Shown piece by piece: positions 25,066 through 37,984 of a DNA stretch of 64,000 nucleotides. The stretch lies in assembly GCA_023846275.1 (NCBI GenBank), contig JAIUJO010000226.1, positions 620,001-684,000 of the forward strand, in the 5' to 3' direction. This stretch comes from Vanilla planifolia. Lineage: Eukaryota > Streptophyta > Magnoliopsida > Asparagales > Orchidaceae. Each line of letters opens with the position of its first letter. Position 1 is the first letter of the stretch. Under the pieces are notes generated by a model that was not told where the DNA came from, did not search any database, and saw only the letters and a list, made by a program, of their open reading frames with translations. Position numbers and translations under genes: made by a program.

Positions 25066-28000
25066 ATCAAACAAATATAAAAAATTTGAAAAAATGAGTT
25101 AAATTATGCATGTAAGTGGCATACCAATGTACAAAGGTAATTGAGTGTAACAATATTATCATCAACTCTTGTACGAATCCATATGTCCAAAAAAGAAAGT
25201 TAGTACCTTAGAAAATAATACACATAAAATTAGATAAATGAATATTTAATTGGCTAGAGCTTATTAAGAAAAGTTCAACATTTTTTATTTTCTCTCTATC
25301 TGACATAGTTTTGAATTAGTGCAAAATACCAAAGAAAATAACCATATAAAATGGTAAAGGCAAGTTGTTTAATAAATCAGAGAACTATAATAAAACAAAT
25401 TCAAAGAGTTCTAATGGTCAAGTGAGAGTCAGAGTAGAGTTACATAATAATATGATCAAATTAAAGTAAAAAATTGAAGAAACTAAAAATTTATACAAGA
25501 AAGTGCTTTCCAGAATCATGGAAAAGAAGACATTGAAAAATATAAAAAGAAATTTTGAAATATATAAAGCTCATCGAGATGAGTCCAACCACTTTTGTTT
25601 TGTGTCAATCAAACCTCATTTGGAAGTCTTTTGAATTACGAAGACAAATAAGAATAAAAATAATAAATTATTATTTTTATTCTTATTTGTTTTCATAATT
25701 CAAATGTAGTAATATGGAAATTTATATTAATTATGTAATGAGATAAATTGAAGCAATATAATCTAACCAAATCAAAATGATATAGAGCTTACATGAATGA
25801 AGATTGGAAGTTACATAGTAACATAACAAGATCAAATTAAATACTTTTTAAAGTGTGTCAAAACTCTGGAATATAAAATATTTAAAAACATAAAAATGAA
25901 TATCTATATGTTAGAGCTATTAGAGTTTGTTTTTGTCTTGATTGTAACTCATTTTGAATTACATTGAGTTACCCAAATAGATAAACATAAATAATTAAAA
26001 TTATTTTTTAATGTTAAAAAATTTATATTAAAGCTAAAAATATATAATTTGATCTAATGTTGTATAATCGAATCAAAGCTATGAAATGGTACTTGAGTAG
26101 CGAGTCATAATTAAATTGTAATGTTACTATGACAACACAAAAACTTTGAATAAATAGAGTAAATTGTGTAGGAAAGTAAAATTCCATGATGCTTACGAGA
26201 TTGAGTCTAACATCTTCTATCATCATTTAAGTTATGAAATGAAATTATTTGTAAAATATGTTAAAACATTGGAAAACAAAAAAAAGTATGATGAGTCAAT
26301 CAACATTTTTTTTGTCTTGATCAAAACTTATTTGAATTACCATGAATAACCAAAGTTAACAAATATTAATTTTAATCAATTGTTTTTTTATTATTAAGCA
26401 AATATATAAAAAATTTGAAATGAGATAAATTTAGGTAATATAATAAAACTAAATGAAAGTGATATACAGGTCATAAGTGAGGAGAATTACAATTTCATAG
26501 TAAAATATAAAAATAAAATGAAAATATTTGATGAAATGGGATAAATTATGTGTGAAAGTTATATTGCGTGATACAAAGAAGATCTGTGACTAAAATAATG
26601 ATTTGGAAATACTTTGAATTGCCAAACTAAATTTGCATAGATAATAATAAATTATCATAACAAAATTAAATAAATATAAGAAAAAAATAAAATTTGATAA
26701 ATTGAAGTAATATAATAGAAACTAAATCTCTATGATATAAAGTCTTGGTGAGAAGAGATTTAGGTTATATAATGATATAAATAAATAAAAGGAAAAAAAA
26801 AATTGAAAAATGAAATAAATTATCAGTCGATAAGGAGATCTAGTGTAACATTAATGATCGTGAAATCTATTACGAATCAAAATGTCATTTAAAGCATACC
26901 AAAACCTTAGAAAAAAATGTCTTGGAATATAGAAAGGAATATTTAATTAGATAGACCTCATTAAGATAAGTGCAATGGTAATTCTTTCATGTCCACATCT
27001 CAAAAATTTTTGAAATTTCAAAATAAATAATAATAAAAATAATAAATTACTTTTAATATTAAATAAGTATGTGTTAGGGATGAATGCAATAAAACAAAAT
27101 CTAAGAGTTGTAAATGTCACTTGGAATAAGATATAGTTGGTTAGTAATATAATTAAATCATTGTGAAATTTTGCAGGAATGAAATAAATTGTATAAGTTA
27201 AATACCAAGATATTAAAGAGATCAAGTGTAACATCCTTCACTATCAAATAAAGCATAAATCAAATATCTTTCAAATTGTGTCATAACCCTTGAAACTAAA
27301 ATATTTGAAAATATAAAAAAGGTTATGTGATTAGATAGACCTCATCAAGGCTAGTCTAACATCTATTTCTTCTCGATCAAATCTTATTTCAAACTAATAT
27401 TAATTAAAAAATAAAATTTGAGAAACAAATAATTATTTTTTTTTAAATTAAGTAAATATATATTAAAGATAAAATAAGACAAATTAATACAAAGACATTT
27501 TATCAAATAAAAGGGATATAGTAGCTACAGGGTGGGAGAGCTAGATTTTAATTATGATATAATAAAATTAAGAGAAATATTTGAACAAATGAGATAAATT
27601 ATGTCAGAAAAATTCAATTCAAGAAACCAAGGTATTATAGTCAACATCCATAACAATCAAACAAGGTTTGGATCAAAATGACTTGTAAAGCATGACAAAA
27701 TGTTAGAAATAACACATTTTTAAATAATAATAATCATTATTTGTTTAATCTTATTGGGACTCATTTAGAAGTAATACAAATACCTAAAATAAATAAAAAA
27801 ATATTTTAATATTAAGGCAATAAACAATAAAGCTAATACTACATAATTAAAATCACTGTAACATAATCAAATCAAAGCATTGCTAAGGACAAATGAGACG
27901 ATATTTTTATATTCATACTAATATAAAAAAATAAATCCTAAAAATTTGAGAAAATGAGATAAATTGTATGGTAAAGTTGTAATGCAAAATGCTTTGGAGA

Positions 28001-31000
28001 TTAAGTGAAACATCCCTATTCATGAAAAATGGTATTAATAAAAATATCATGTAAGTCATGCCTAAACTAATAGAAATTAAATATTTTAAAATATAGAAAA
28101 TTTTTTAAAAGGATAAAACCCTTTGGAAAAGGTCCAGTAATACTTGTTTCACCTCAATTAGACTTCACTTGATAGTACTACAGCTACCAAAAGTTAAACA
28201 AAACTTAAATAATAATGAATTAATGTTTTAATATCGAAAATAATATATATTAATGCAAAAACTAAATAAATTAGAAAAAACTAATCTAAGTAATTTAAAT
28301 TAATGAAAAAGGCACATAATAGAATAATTTGACTTTCATAATTATATAACCAAATTAAAGAAAAAGGTTGTGAATAAATGAGATGAATTACATGGGACAA
28401 ATTATGTTGAAAAAACTAAGGAGATTGAATGTAACAAGCTTAATCTTGAAATAAGTTAAGAATTTGAATACCTTATAGCACATTTAAAATTATAAATAGA
28501 AAAATGTATTTTGGATGAGTTGTCAAGACAAGCTCAACAAAGTTTGGGTTGTCATGATCAATGCTCATAAAGAGTTGCTAAGAAAACTAATTTAAGTTAT
28601 AATAAATGATAATAAATTTTAATTTTAACAATGAATAAACATATAATAATGTTAAAAAGAGTTAAATTGAAATAATTTAATAGAATGAAATGATAAAGAT
28701 GTAATAGGCCCATATGAGGTGAATTAATGTTTTCTAGAAATATACATAAATAATAGAAAAATGCTTAAGAAAATTAAATAAACTATACAAGAAAGCTTCA
28801 CACCATGATACTAAAGACATCAAGTGCAAAATAAAGGTTTGCCAAATCAAGTACAAACAAATATCTTATAAAGTACGTCAAAGCCCATGGAAATAAAATG
28901 TTCTAAAATATTAAAAAAATATTTAATTTGATATAACTCATCTAGAAAAGTGTAACAATTTTTATTACCCTCAATCTAATATCAATTGAAATTACTATGA
29001 ATTATAAAAGTAAATAACCATAAATATTAATAATTTATTTCATTTTTTAACAAAATTTATGTTAAAATAAAAATGAGAAAAATTCAAGTTATATAATCTA
29101 ACTAAACAGAGCTAAGTATAGGTCACACAAAAGGAGATAGAGAGTAACATTCTGACATAATGAAATAAAAAAAAAAGTTGAAAAAATAGATAAATTATTG
29201 AAGAAAATGCCATTCAAAGAACTTATGGAATTCTATTACATTGCCCATGGGCATTAAAGGTTCTACAAATAAAAATTTTTATAATGCCAAAAGTCATAAA
29301 AAAGACTTTAAAATTCCTAAAATGAATATTTGGTTGAATAAAACTTATTTAGACTGCTCCAATTACTTTTTTTCAAATTAATGAGATCATGTTTGGTATG
29401 ATTACCAATTACCAAAGAATAAAAAGAATAAATTATAGAAAATTAATATTTTTATATTAAGTAAATGTATATTAAAGCTAAAACAAGATAAATAGAATCA
29501 ATATAATTCTTCCTAATTAAGGTGATGTAATCATCACAAACGAGTAGATTTAGAGTTACATTTTAATATAACTGATAAAAATAAATAATGGTAAATTATG
29601 ATAGTTATATTAAAAAGTCATATTTAAACATACAAAGGAAATAATGTGTAACATCTTGGACCATCAAATCATGTATGAATAAAAAATAACTTGTAAAATA
29701 TACCAAAATTTTAAAAAATGAAAATATTTTAAATATATTAAAAATAAATCATCAATTTGATAGAGCTTATTGAGATGAGTGAAACAACATTTATTTCATC
29801 TTGATCAGGCCATTGTTATACTTACGAGAAATTATGAAAGTTAGTATTTATAAATAGTAATTAATTATTATTTCAATATTTTTTACATATATATTTAAGT
29901 TTAAATGAGATAAATTTTAGCATTATATTATAACTAAAAAAAGTGATGTAAAGGCTATAAGAGTGGAGATTACTATTTACAAAATAATATAACCATGTGA
30001 AAGTAAAGAATGTATAAGAAACAAGATAAATTTTATAAGAATGTTGAATTACAAGTTACTAAGAAGATCTACTATAACATTCTCAGTGATCATATCAATT
30101 ACATGTTGAAATGCCTCATAAGGCATGCCAAAACTTTAAAAAATTAAAAATTTAATAATACAAAAATGAATATTTAATTATTTATAGCACATCTAGATGA
30201 GCTTAATATTATTTTCTCTAGATCAAATAAATTTCTATTAACTACAAAAATAAATAAGTATAAATAAAAATAAGTTCTTATTTAATATATTTTAAATCTT
30301 AAATGACATAAATTGAAGTAATATAATATAAAAAAATTTAAGAAATATGATTATCACATGACTGTAGATTTGGAGTTATATAACAATATTACCATTTCTA
30401 AATAAAATTTAAGAAATGGTATAAATTGTATAATAAAGTTTATTCCACGTTACTATGAAGATGAAATTTGAAATGCTCGACCACCAAATTAGATTGTCTG
30501 AGTAAAGCTATCTTGTAAAATGTGTCAAAGAACAAGAAAATTTAAATATTTAAGAAATATAAAAATAATTATTTAATTTAATATAAGTCATTAAAAAGAG
30601 TCTAAAGAAATTTATTTGAACCCGATTGGACCTTTTCTTCAATTTCTATGAATTTAAAACTAAAAATGAATCGAAAATAGTAAGTACTTTTTTAATGTTA
30701 AATACATTTGTGATATGAATAAAAATTAATTAAAGTAATATAATATAGTAAGTAAACACAATGCAAAGGTCAGACAACATAAAACTTTTGGTTTCATAAT
30801 AAAATATCCAAATAAACTATAAAAAAATATTTAGCAAATGTTAAATTACACAGAAACTATTTACATTACAAAATACTAAGAAGACTGAGTGTGACATCCT
30901 TGGTCATCAAATCAGGTATGATTGAAAATACCTCATAGAGTATGCAAAGATATCTAATTAGAGGGAACTTCAAGATGAGTACAAAAAAAATTATTTCTCT

Positions 31001-34000
31001 ACATCAAACCTTATTTGTAAAACTTACAAATACCCATTTATGTATAAATAAATAATATTAAATTATTTAATTAATATTAAGTAAATATATAATAAGTTGA
31101 AATGGGATAATTAGAAACACAATAATAGAAAAAAATCAATGAGTTTCAAAAGTCACACTAGAAGAGAAACACTATTTCATAATTGGATAGCTAAACTAAA
31201 GAAAACATTTGTATAAATGAGATAAATTATATGAAAATATTACAATCCAAGATAATAATGAGATGGAGTGTAACATCATGGATTGTTAAATCAGATACTC
31301 ATCACAATGTCTAATAAAGCAAGCAATAAACACAAAAAAAAAAATTCAATTTATAAAAACGAACACTAAGTTGGGTATAGATTGTCATGGCAAGTTCAAG
31401 GATTTTTGTGACGTCTCAGTTGGACATCCTTTTGGGATACTAAGAAATACATAAATAAACAAATACAAATACGAACAAAGTATTGCTTCAATTTTATTTA
31501 ATTACATATTAAAGCTAAACTAAGACAAATTAAAACATTCTAGTTTTATGGAATGAATGTGAGATAGAGGACACATAAAAAGAGAGTTAAAGTTTCAAAC
31601 TAAGTCTTAAAATGTTTTGTAAAATTTGTAAAAAGTATTAGAAAATACTTTAAAAAATAAAAAATATATTTAAATCGATATTACTTGTGATACGAGTCCA
31701 AAAGTTTTTGTTTCAAATCGATCATACCTCATTTTGAATTACTACAAATTATAGAATGAAAAATACAAATAATAAGAAATATAATAGTTTAACATTAACA
31801 AAATGTAAATATTAAAGCTGAAAAAATATAAACTAAATAAATAGAATACAAGGATAATAAGTGCAACATTCTCAGTTATCAAATAAAGAAGGAATCAAAA
31901 TGGCTCATAAAGCTTTCAAAAAACAAAAAAAAATATTTGAAAAAAAAACTAAAAATTAATATTTATTAGATATAGCTCATTGGCATGAGCCCAAAGACAT
32001 TTGTTTTGTCTATAACGGAGTTAATTTGGAATTTTTATAAATTAAGTGTGACAACTTCGATCATTAAATAAGGTACACAAAAACATATCTTATAATGTAG
32101 GTCTCATTCTTAGAAAATAAAATTTTTAAATTATAAATTGCATAAAGCTCGTGAAAAAATTAGGCCTCATTTTGAATTATTATAAAATACCAAGGTAAAA
32201 TGCTAGAAATAACAATACATTATTACATCAATATTGAATAAATATGTGTTTAATGTTGCATGATTTAAATTAAAAAATTTAAATAGCCAAACAAAAAGGA
32301 CATAATCATCACAAGATTGGAGATTTCAAGTTAAATAGTAATATATTAAAATCAACGAAAAGTTTTAAATAAATAAGATTAATTATGTGAGGAAGTTGCA
32401 TTTTAAGATGTTAAAGAGATCATTTCTAGCATTCTTATTATTTTAATTTTCAAAAAGTATTTATTAAAGCTAAATTTGAAATAAATGAAATTAATGTAAT
32501 AAAACTAAATTGAAGCAATGTAAATATCACATGAGTAAAGATTTAGAGCTAATAGTGATATAACTAATTCAAAGTGAAAATTTGTAGAAATAAATAAATT
32601 GTATTGAAAAACTATTCTGAGATACTATTAAATTTTTTTTCCTCATCAGGCCACATTTAAAATTATCACAAATTTCAAAAATAACTAAGCATAAATAATA
32701 AAATTTATAATTTTATTAATTATTAAATATATATATATATAAGATTAAATGAGATAAATTGAAGCAACATAACCAAGCCAAATTTGAATATTGTATTGGT
32801 CACGTGAAAAATGATTTAGGGATACCAACTAAGATAATAAAATAAATAATAAAAATTTGTAGAAAAGATATAAACTATAACAAAATATTGCATTCCATGA
32901 TTCTAAGGAGAATGAGAGTAACAACATTTGACATTAAATCATATAAAAATTGAAATTTTTTAAAAAACATTCCAAAACTTATGAAAAATAATACTTAAAA
33001 TTAAAAATCTTATTAAAGCACATATGACAATCTTAGTTTCACCTTAATCGAACTTTGCTTTGAATTAATGCGAATAAAACAAATAAAAAAGAATTAATAA
33101 CAATAATTTTTTTAATATTACCTACAAAAATATTTATTAAAGCTAAAAATATATTAAATGAAGCAAAAGTAATATAACTTAATTGAAGCCATTCAAATGT
33201 TATGCTAAGTGTTATTTATTGTCCAATCGTAATCTAAGCACATATTTGTGAATGTTTTGTAGATATTAGATAAATTGTAATGGAAATAAAATAAGTACGA
33301 ATTGAAATTAACAATAAAACATACGAAAACTTCAAGAACTAAAATATTTTAAGAAAATTAAATAGTTTTAAGAGATAGCATCAAGATGAATCAAATGACA
33401 TTTGTTTCATCTTGATAAGTTACTGATTGAAATGGTTATGAATTACAAGATTAATATGCATGGATAATAGTTACAATAATTATTTTACTTTTTAGTAAAT
33501 ATACATTATAGTTGAAAGTAAGAGAAATTGAAATAAAATAATATAACGTAACAAAGGTGATGTAAAGGTTATAATCAATGCAAAAAATTTCAGTAGACAA
33601 CAATGATTATTTGGGAAAGCTGCATTACATGTTACTATGGAGATCTTGTGTAATATCTATGATCATCAAATCATACATGGATTGAAATATCTCATAAATT
33701 ATGTAAGATTAATAAAAAAATAAAATATTAAAAAATACCAAAATAAATCTTTAATTGATGGAGCTAGTTTAGAATAGTCAAATAATATTGACATTATGTT
33801 GTTCTAAACTCATTTAGAATTACTATTAATTATCAAACTAAATAAGCATAAATAACATTGAACTATTGCATTAATATTAAGTAAATATATATTAAAGGTG
33901 AAATGTCAAAAAGTGAAGTAGTATAATATAAAATGAAAAAATTGATAAAATTATTTAAGGAGAGGAGATTTATATTACATATTAATATATAAAAATCAAT

Positions 34001-37000
34001 ATGAAAAGTATGAAAAATGTGATAAATTTGATGCAAACGGTTTTTATCAACACAATGTAGAGATTTCTTATGACATCAATATAAAGGTACATTTGAATTT
34101 AAATGAAAATATTTTCTTTAATGTCGTGAATTATACAAGAAAGTTGTGTTCAAAGAAGCCAAGTTGTTCTTGTCCAACATCCTTAATTGTAAATTGAGCT
34201 GCAAAATTAAACTTCAAGTAAGGCTTTGTTAAAATTTGGAAAATAAAATATATTAAAATAAAAAGTATATATATATATTTAATTTGAGAGAGTACATTAA
34301 GATGAGTCCAACGATGTTGTTTTTGTCTCAATAAGACCATTTTTGTAATTATGACAAATTATTCAAATAAAAACATAAATAACAACGCATTATAACTATA
34401 ATATTAATTTAATTTATTTTAAACATGAAATGAGAGAAGTTTAAATAATATAACACAACAAATTTAATGAGATGCAAAAGCCATGTTGTAGAAGATTTTT
34501 AGTTTATAGTTCATAACCCAGTCAATGCAAAATAAATAAGGAAATTAAATCAAATACAAGGAAATATTGCATTCCATGTTACTTAGTAGAAAGTGTGCAA
34601 CTTCCCTAATGACCAAGTAATTTAAGAAAATTGCATAAAGTAAAAAATTAAAAGAAATTAAACATTTTAAATTATAAAAGAGATAATTTAAAAGACAGAG
34701 CCTATCAAGAGAAGTCAAATAAATTTTTTTCATCTCGACCAAGTTTGTCTTAGAATTACGATGGATTTGAAAAGTAAAGAACCATAAATAATAAAAAAAT
34801 AGTTTCACATTTATTAAATATATATTAAAGCTAATATGAGATAAAATAAAATTATTGAATCTAACTAAATCAAATTGATGTAAAGGATACAGTGCATAAG
34901 AATTTGAGTTTCAATGTAACATAAACAAATAATGGTGAAAATTTTCAGAAAATATGGTAATTATTTTAGTAAAACATGCATTCAACAATTCTAATCAAGC
35001 AAAAGTCTAAATATCTCAAAACATCTCACAAATTAAAAGAAAATAAAAATATAAAACATTATATAAAATATTTGACTGTGTAGAGCAAGTTGAGACAGTC
35101 AAATTGAAGAATTGTTGCCTTAATTAGATATTATTTGAAATTATAGCTAAATACAAATTAAAATAAATATAAATAGCAATAAATTGAAATTTTAATATTT
35201 AGTAGACATATAACAGAGCTAAAAATGAGAAACTTAAAATATGTTAATAGAAAAAAATAAAAATCAAAATAAAAGTCAAATAAGAACAGAATTAGTGCTT
35301 TATAGTAGAATAAAACCAAATCAATGCGAAAATTAAGTAATGAGATAAGTTATATGGGAAACTTATAATGCTAGATACCAAAAGGGATTGTGACACATTA
35401 AGGATCCTTAAATTGGCTAAAAATTGAGATGCCCAATAATGTTTACCAAAAAATTGAAAAAAAAATTAAAAAAGATAAAAATTAATAATTTATTGAATAT
35501 AGCAAATTAAGACCAAGTCAAAAACATTTCTTACCTCTCGATCAGACATCATTTATGGATTAATAAGAATTATTGAAGAAAATAATAAAAATTATTAACA
35601 ATTTCTTGTTTTCCTTTTAAGTAAATATATATTAAAAATAAAAATCTCAAATAAAGCATGCAAAAACTCTATACGATGAAATATTTAAAAATATAAAAAT
35701 AAATATTTAATTGGATAAAGCATATTGAGATAAGTCCAATTGCCATTGTCCCATCTCAATGAGATGTCATTTTGAATTACCATGAAAAACTAATGTAAAT
35801 AAAATATTATAATAATAAATTAATTTTTTGTTATTAAAAATTCATATTATGGCTAGGATAATATAAATTAAAGTAATATAACTAAATCATTTGTACAAAA
35901 AATTAATATTTCAATTAAACAAAAAGAAAGTATTGTTATTGCCACACAATGAGGGATTTAGATCAACATACTAATATAACACAATCAAATAAAAACATTT
36001 GAAGGAATGAGATAAATTGTGCTAAAAATGTGCTTTCCAATATACTGAGGAGGTCAAGTCTAATCTTTTTATTATGAAATTAGGCATGAATCGAAATGGC
36101 TAGCAAGGAATGAATAAAATATAGAAAATAAAATATTTTAAAAAATAATAAAAAAAGAATATTTAATTGAATAGATATCGTTGAGATGAATGAAATGACA
36201 TTAGTTTCATCTTGAGTAGACTTAGTTTCGAATTAGAGAAAAATTAATATTGTAAATAAGTATAAATGATAATAAATCTTTATTTGAAAATTTATTTGTT
36301 ATATATTAAAGATTAATGGGGATTAATTGAAAGCATAAAGTATAACTAAATGAAAAGTGATGCAAAGGTCAAAAGAGAAGAGAATTAAAGTTCCAAAGCA
36401 ATATAAAAAAACAATATTTAATTGGATAGATCTTTTTGAGAAAATGAAAAATTGTTTGTTCCATCTTAAATAGACCACACTTTGCATTATAGAGAATTAA
36501 AACAATAGATAAGTATAAATAATATTAAATAATTATCTCAAAATTTAATAAATATATATTAAACCGAAAGTGAGATAAATTAAAAACAAAATATTGTAAC
36601 TAACAAAGCAATTTAAAGTTCAAAAGATAGAATAATTAAAGTTTCATAATAATACAATTAAATAAAAGTCAAATTATAATGCAATGAGATGAACTACAAT
36701 AGAAAGTTGAATTACATGATACAAAGTGAAATTTTTGTCACTTGTAAACTATGCCAAAAATAAAGAAAATAAAATATTTAATGTCTAAAAAATATTTTAT
36801 TGAATAGAGCTCATTGTGACATGTCCAATGAAGCGTGTTTTTTATCTATTGAACATCATTTTCATTTACCTCAAATTATTAACTCAAATAAGAATAAATG
36901 ATAATTAATTATTATTTTATAATCATTATATATAGAGTGAAGCTAAAACGTGATATTTTGAAATGACTTGTTTCAACAAAATAAAAACAATGTAAATGAC

Positions 37001-37976
37001 ACACATGAGGAGAATTTAGAGTTACAAAGTTTTGACTCAATTCAAAAAACAAAATTTGAGGAAATAGGAAACTTTTTGTTAGAAAGTTAAGGGTAGAGTA
37101 ACACATCTCCATTGGACACCTTTTACAATTACCAAAATAAAAAAATTAAATGCGCATAAATTGTACCTATTATTGTTTTTATATATGTCAATGAATTTTG
37201 AATCGAATATGACAAAAATTGATGTTTTGCAATATAACTAATTCTAAGAAGGGAAAGCCACAACATGAGATTTTGAGTTACAAAATATTATAACCAAATC
37301 ACTTCCAAACATTTGATAAAAGGAGATAAATTTGATATAAAAGTTGTATTCTAAGATATAAAGGACCTAGAGTGTAACATCCTTGACCATTAATCAGATA
37401 TGAACAAAATGACAAATAAAGCTTGATATAACTATCAAAAAAGTATAATAAAATTGAAAAACATAATTCAACTGGATAGATCTCAACACAAAAATTTCAA
37501 AAAATATCATTTCTTCTCATTCAAAACACATTTCTAATATTGAAAATTAACAAAAAAAATAAGCTTAAATAAAAATAAATTTATTATCTAATAATTATTA
37601 AAAATATATTAAAACTAAAAATGATAAATTTAAGCTTTGTAAAATAAGCAAATGAAAGACATGTAAATGATAAATAAAAAACTAATAGTTTAATCAAAAT
37701 TTAAACATAAAAAATTAGAAAATTTGAAAATAAATGTTATAAATTGTATGAGAAAGTCATGTTCCAAGACACTATGAAGATACAAAATTTTTATTCCAAG
37801 ATATTACCAAGATAGAATGTAACAACCTCAATGATTAAAAAATTAATAATACTAACGTCTCATAAAGTGTGCTAAAAAAATAGAAAATAAAATTTCTAAA
37901 AATATAGAAATGAAGATTTCATTTGATGGAGCTCAGGTAGATGAGTCCAATGACATTTTTTTCGCTATCAAAATGA
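25065..37976 (-). repeat. AT-rich ~400-bp satellite array, reverse block 3
   Basis: The same monomer in reverse complement: box A reads GTGTAACATCCTTG(G)TCATC, box D reads GCTCATCGAGATGAGTCCAA, and boxes B and C read GAAATGAGATAAATT and ACCAAATCAAAG. Reverse box A occurs near 25144, 26203, 26848, 27225, 27643, 28006, 28428, 29648, 30072, 30470, 30890, 31268, 31865, 32930, 33650 and 35390, among others, again at about 400 bp. Several copies have lost box A or are shortened (for example 36400-36430). No gene is seen over 12.9 kb. Confidence 0.9.
25630..25705. repeat. Fold-back palindrome inside the satellite
   Basis: The arms 25644-25666 and 25668-25690 are perfect 23-bp inverted repeats separated by one base. 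With two or three mismatches the arms extend to about 37-38 bp (25630-25666 and 25668-25705). The left arm is normal reverse-block sequence of box D; the right arm is the same sequence flipped, after which reverse-block sequence resumes. This is a templated fold-back, and young compared with its surroundings because the arms have barely diverged. Confidence 0.85.
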
Positions 37977-37984
37977 GTTTTGAT
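37967..37984. repeat. Inversion junction between satellite blocks 3 and 4
   Basis: The array turns from reverse to forward here. The junction centre is a short inverted repeat, ATCAAAA / TTTTGAT, with a 4-base spacer TGAG. Both sides are at the same part of the monomer (box D, the GATGAAACAAAC region), so the junction folds back on itself. Confidence 0.7.

Noticed and set aside
26947-27234. 95-codon minus-strand open frame
   Set aside because: Covers satellite boxes read in their forward sense; chance open frame in AT-rich DNA.
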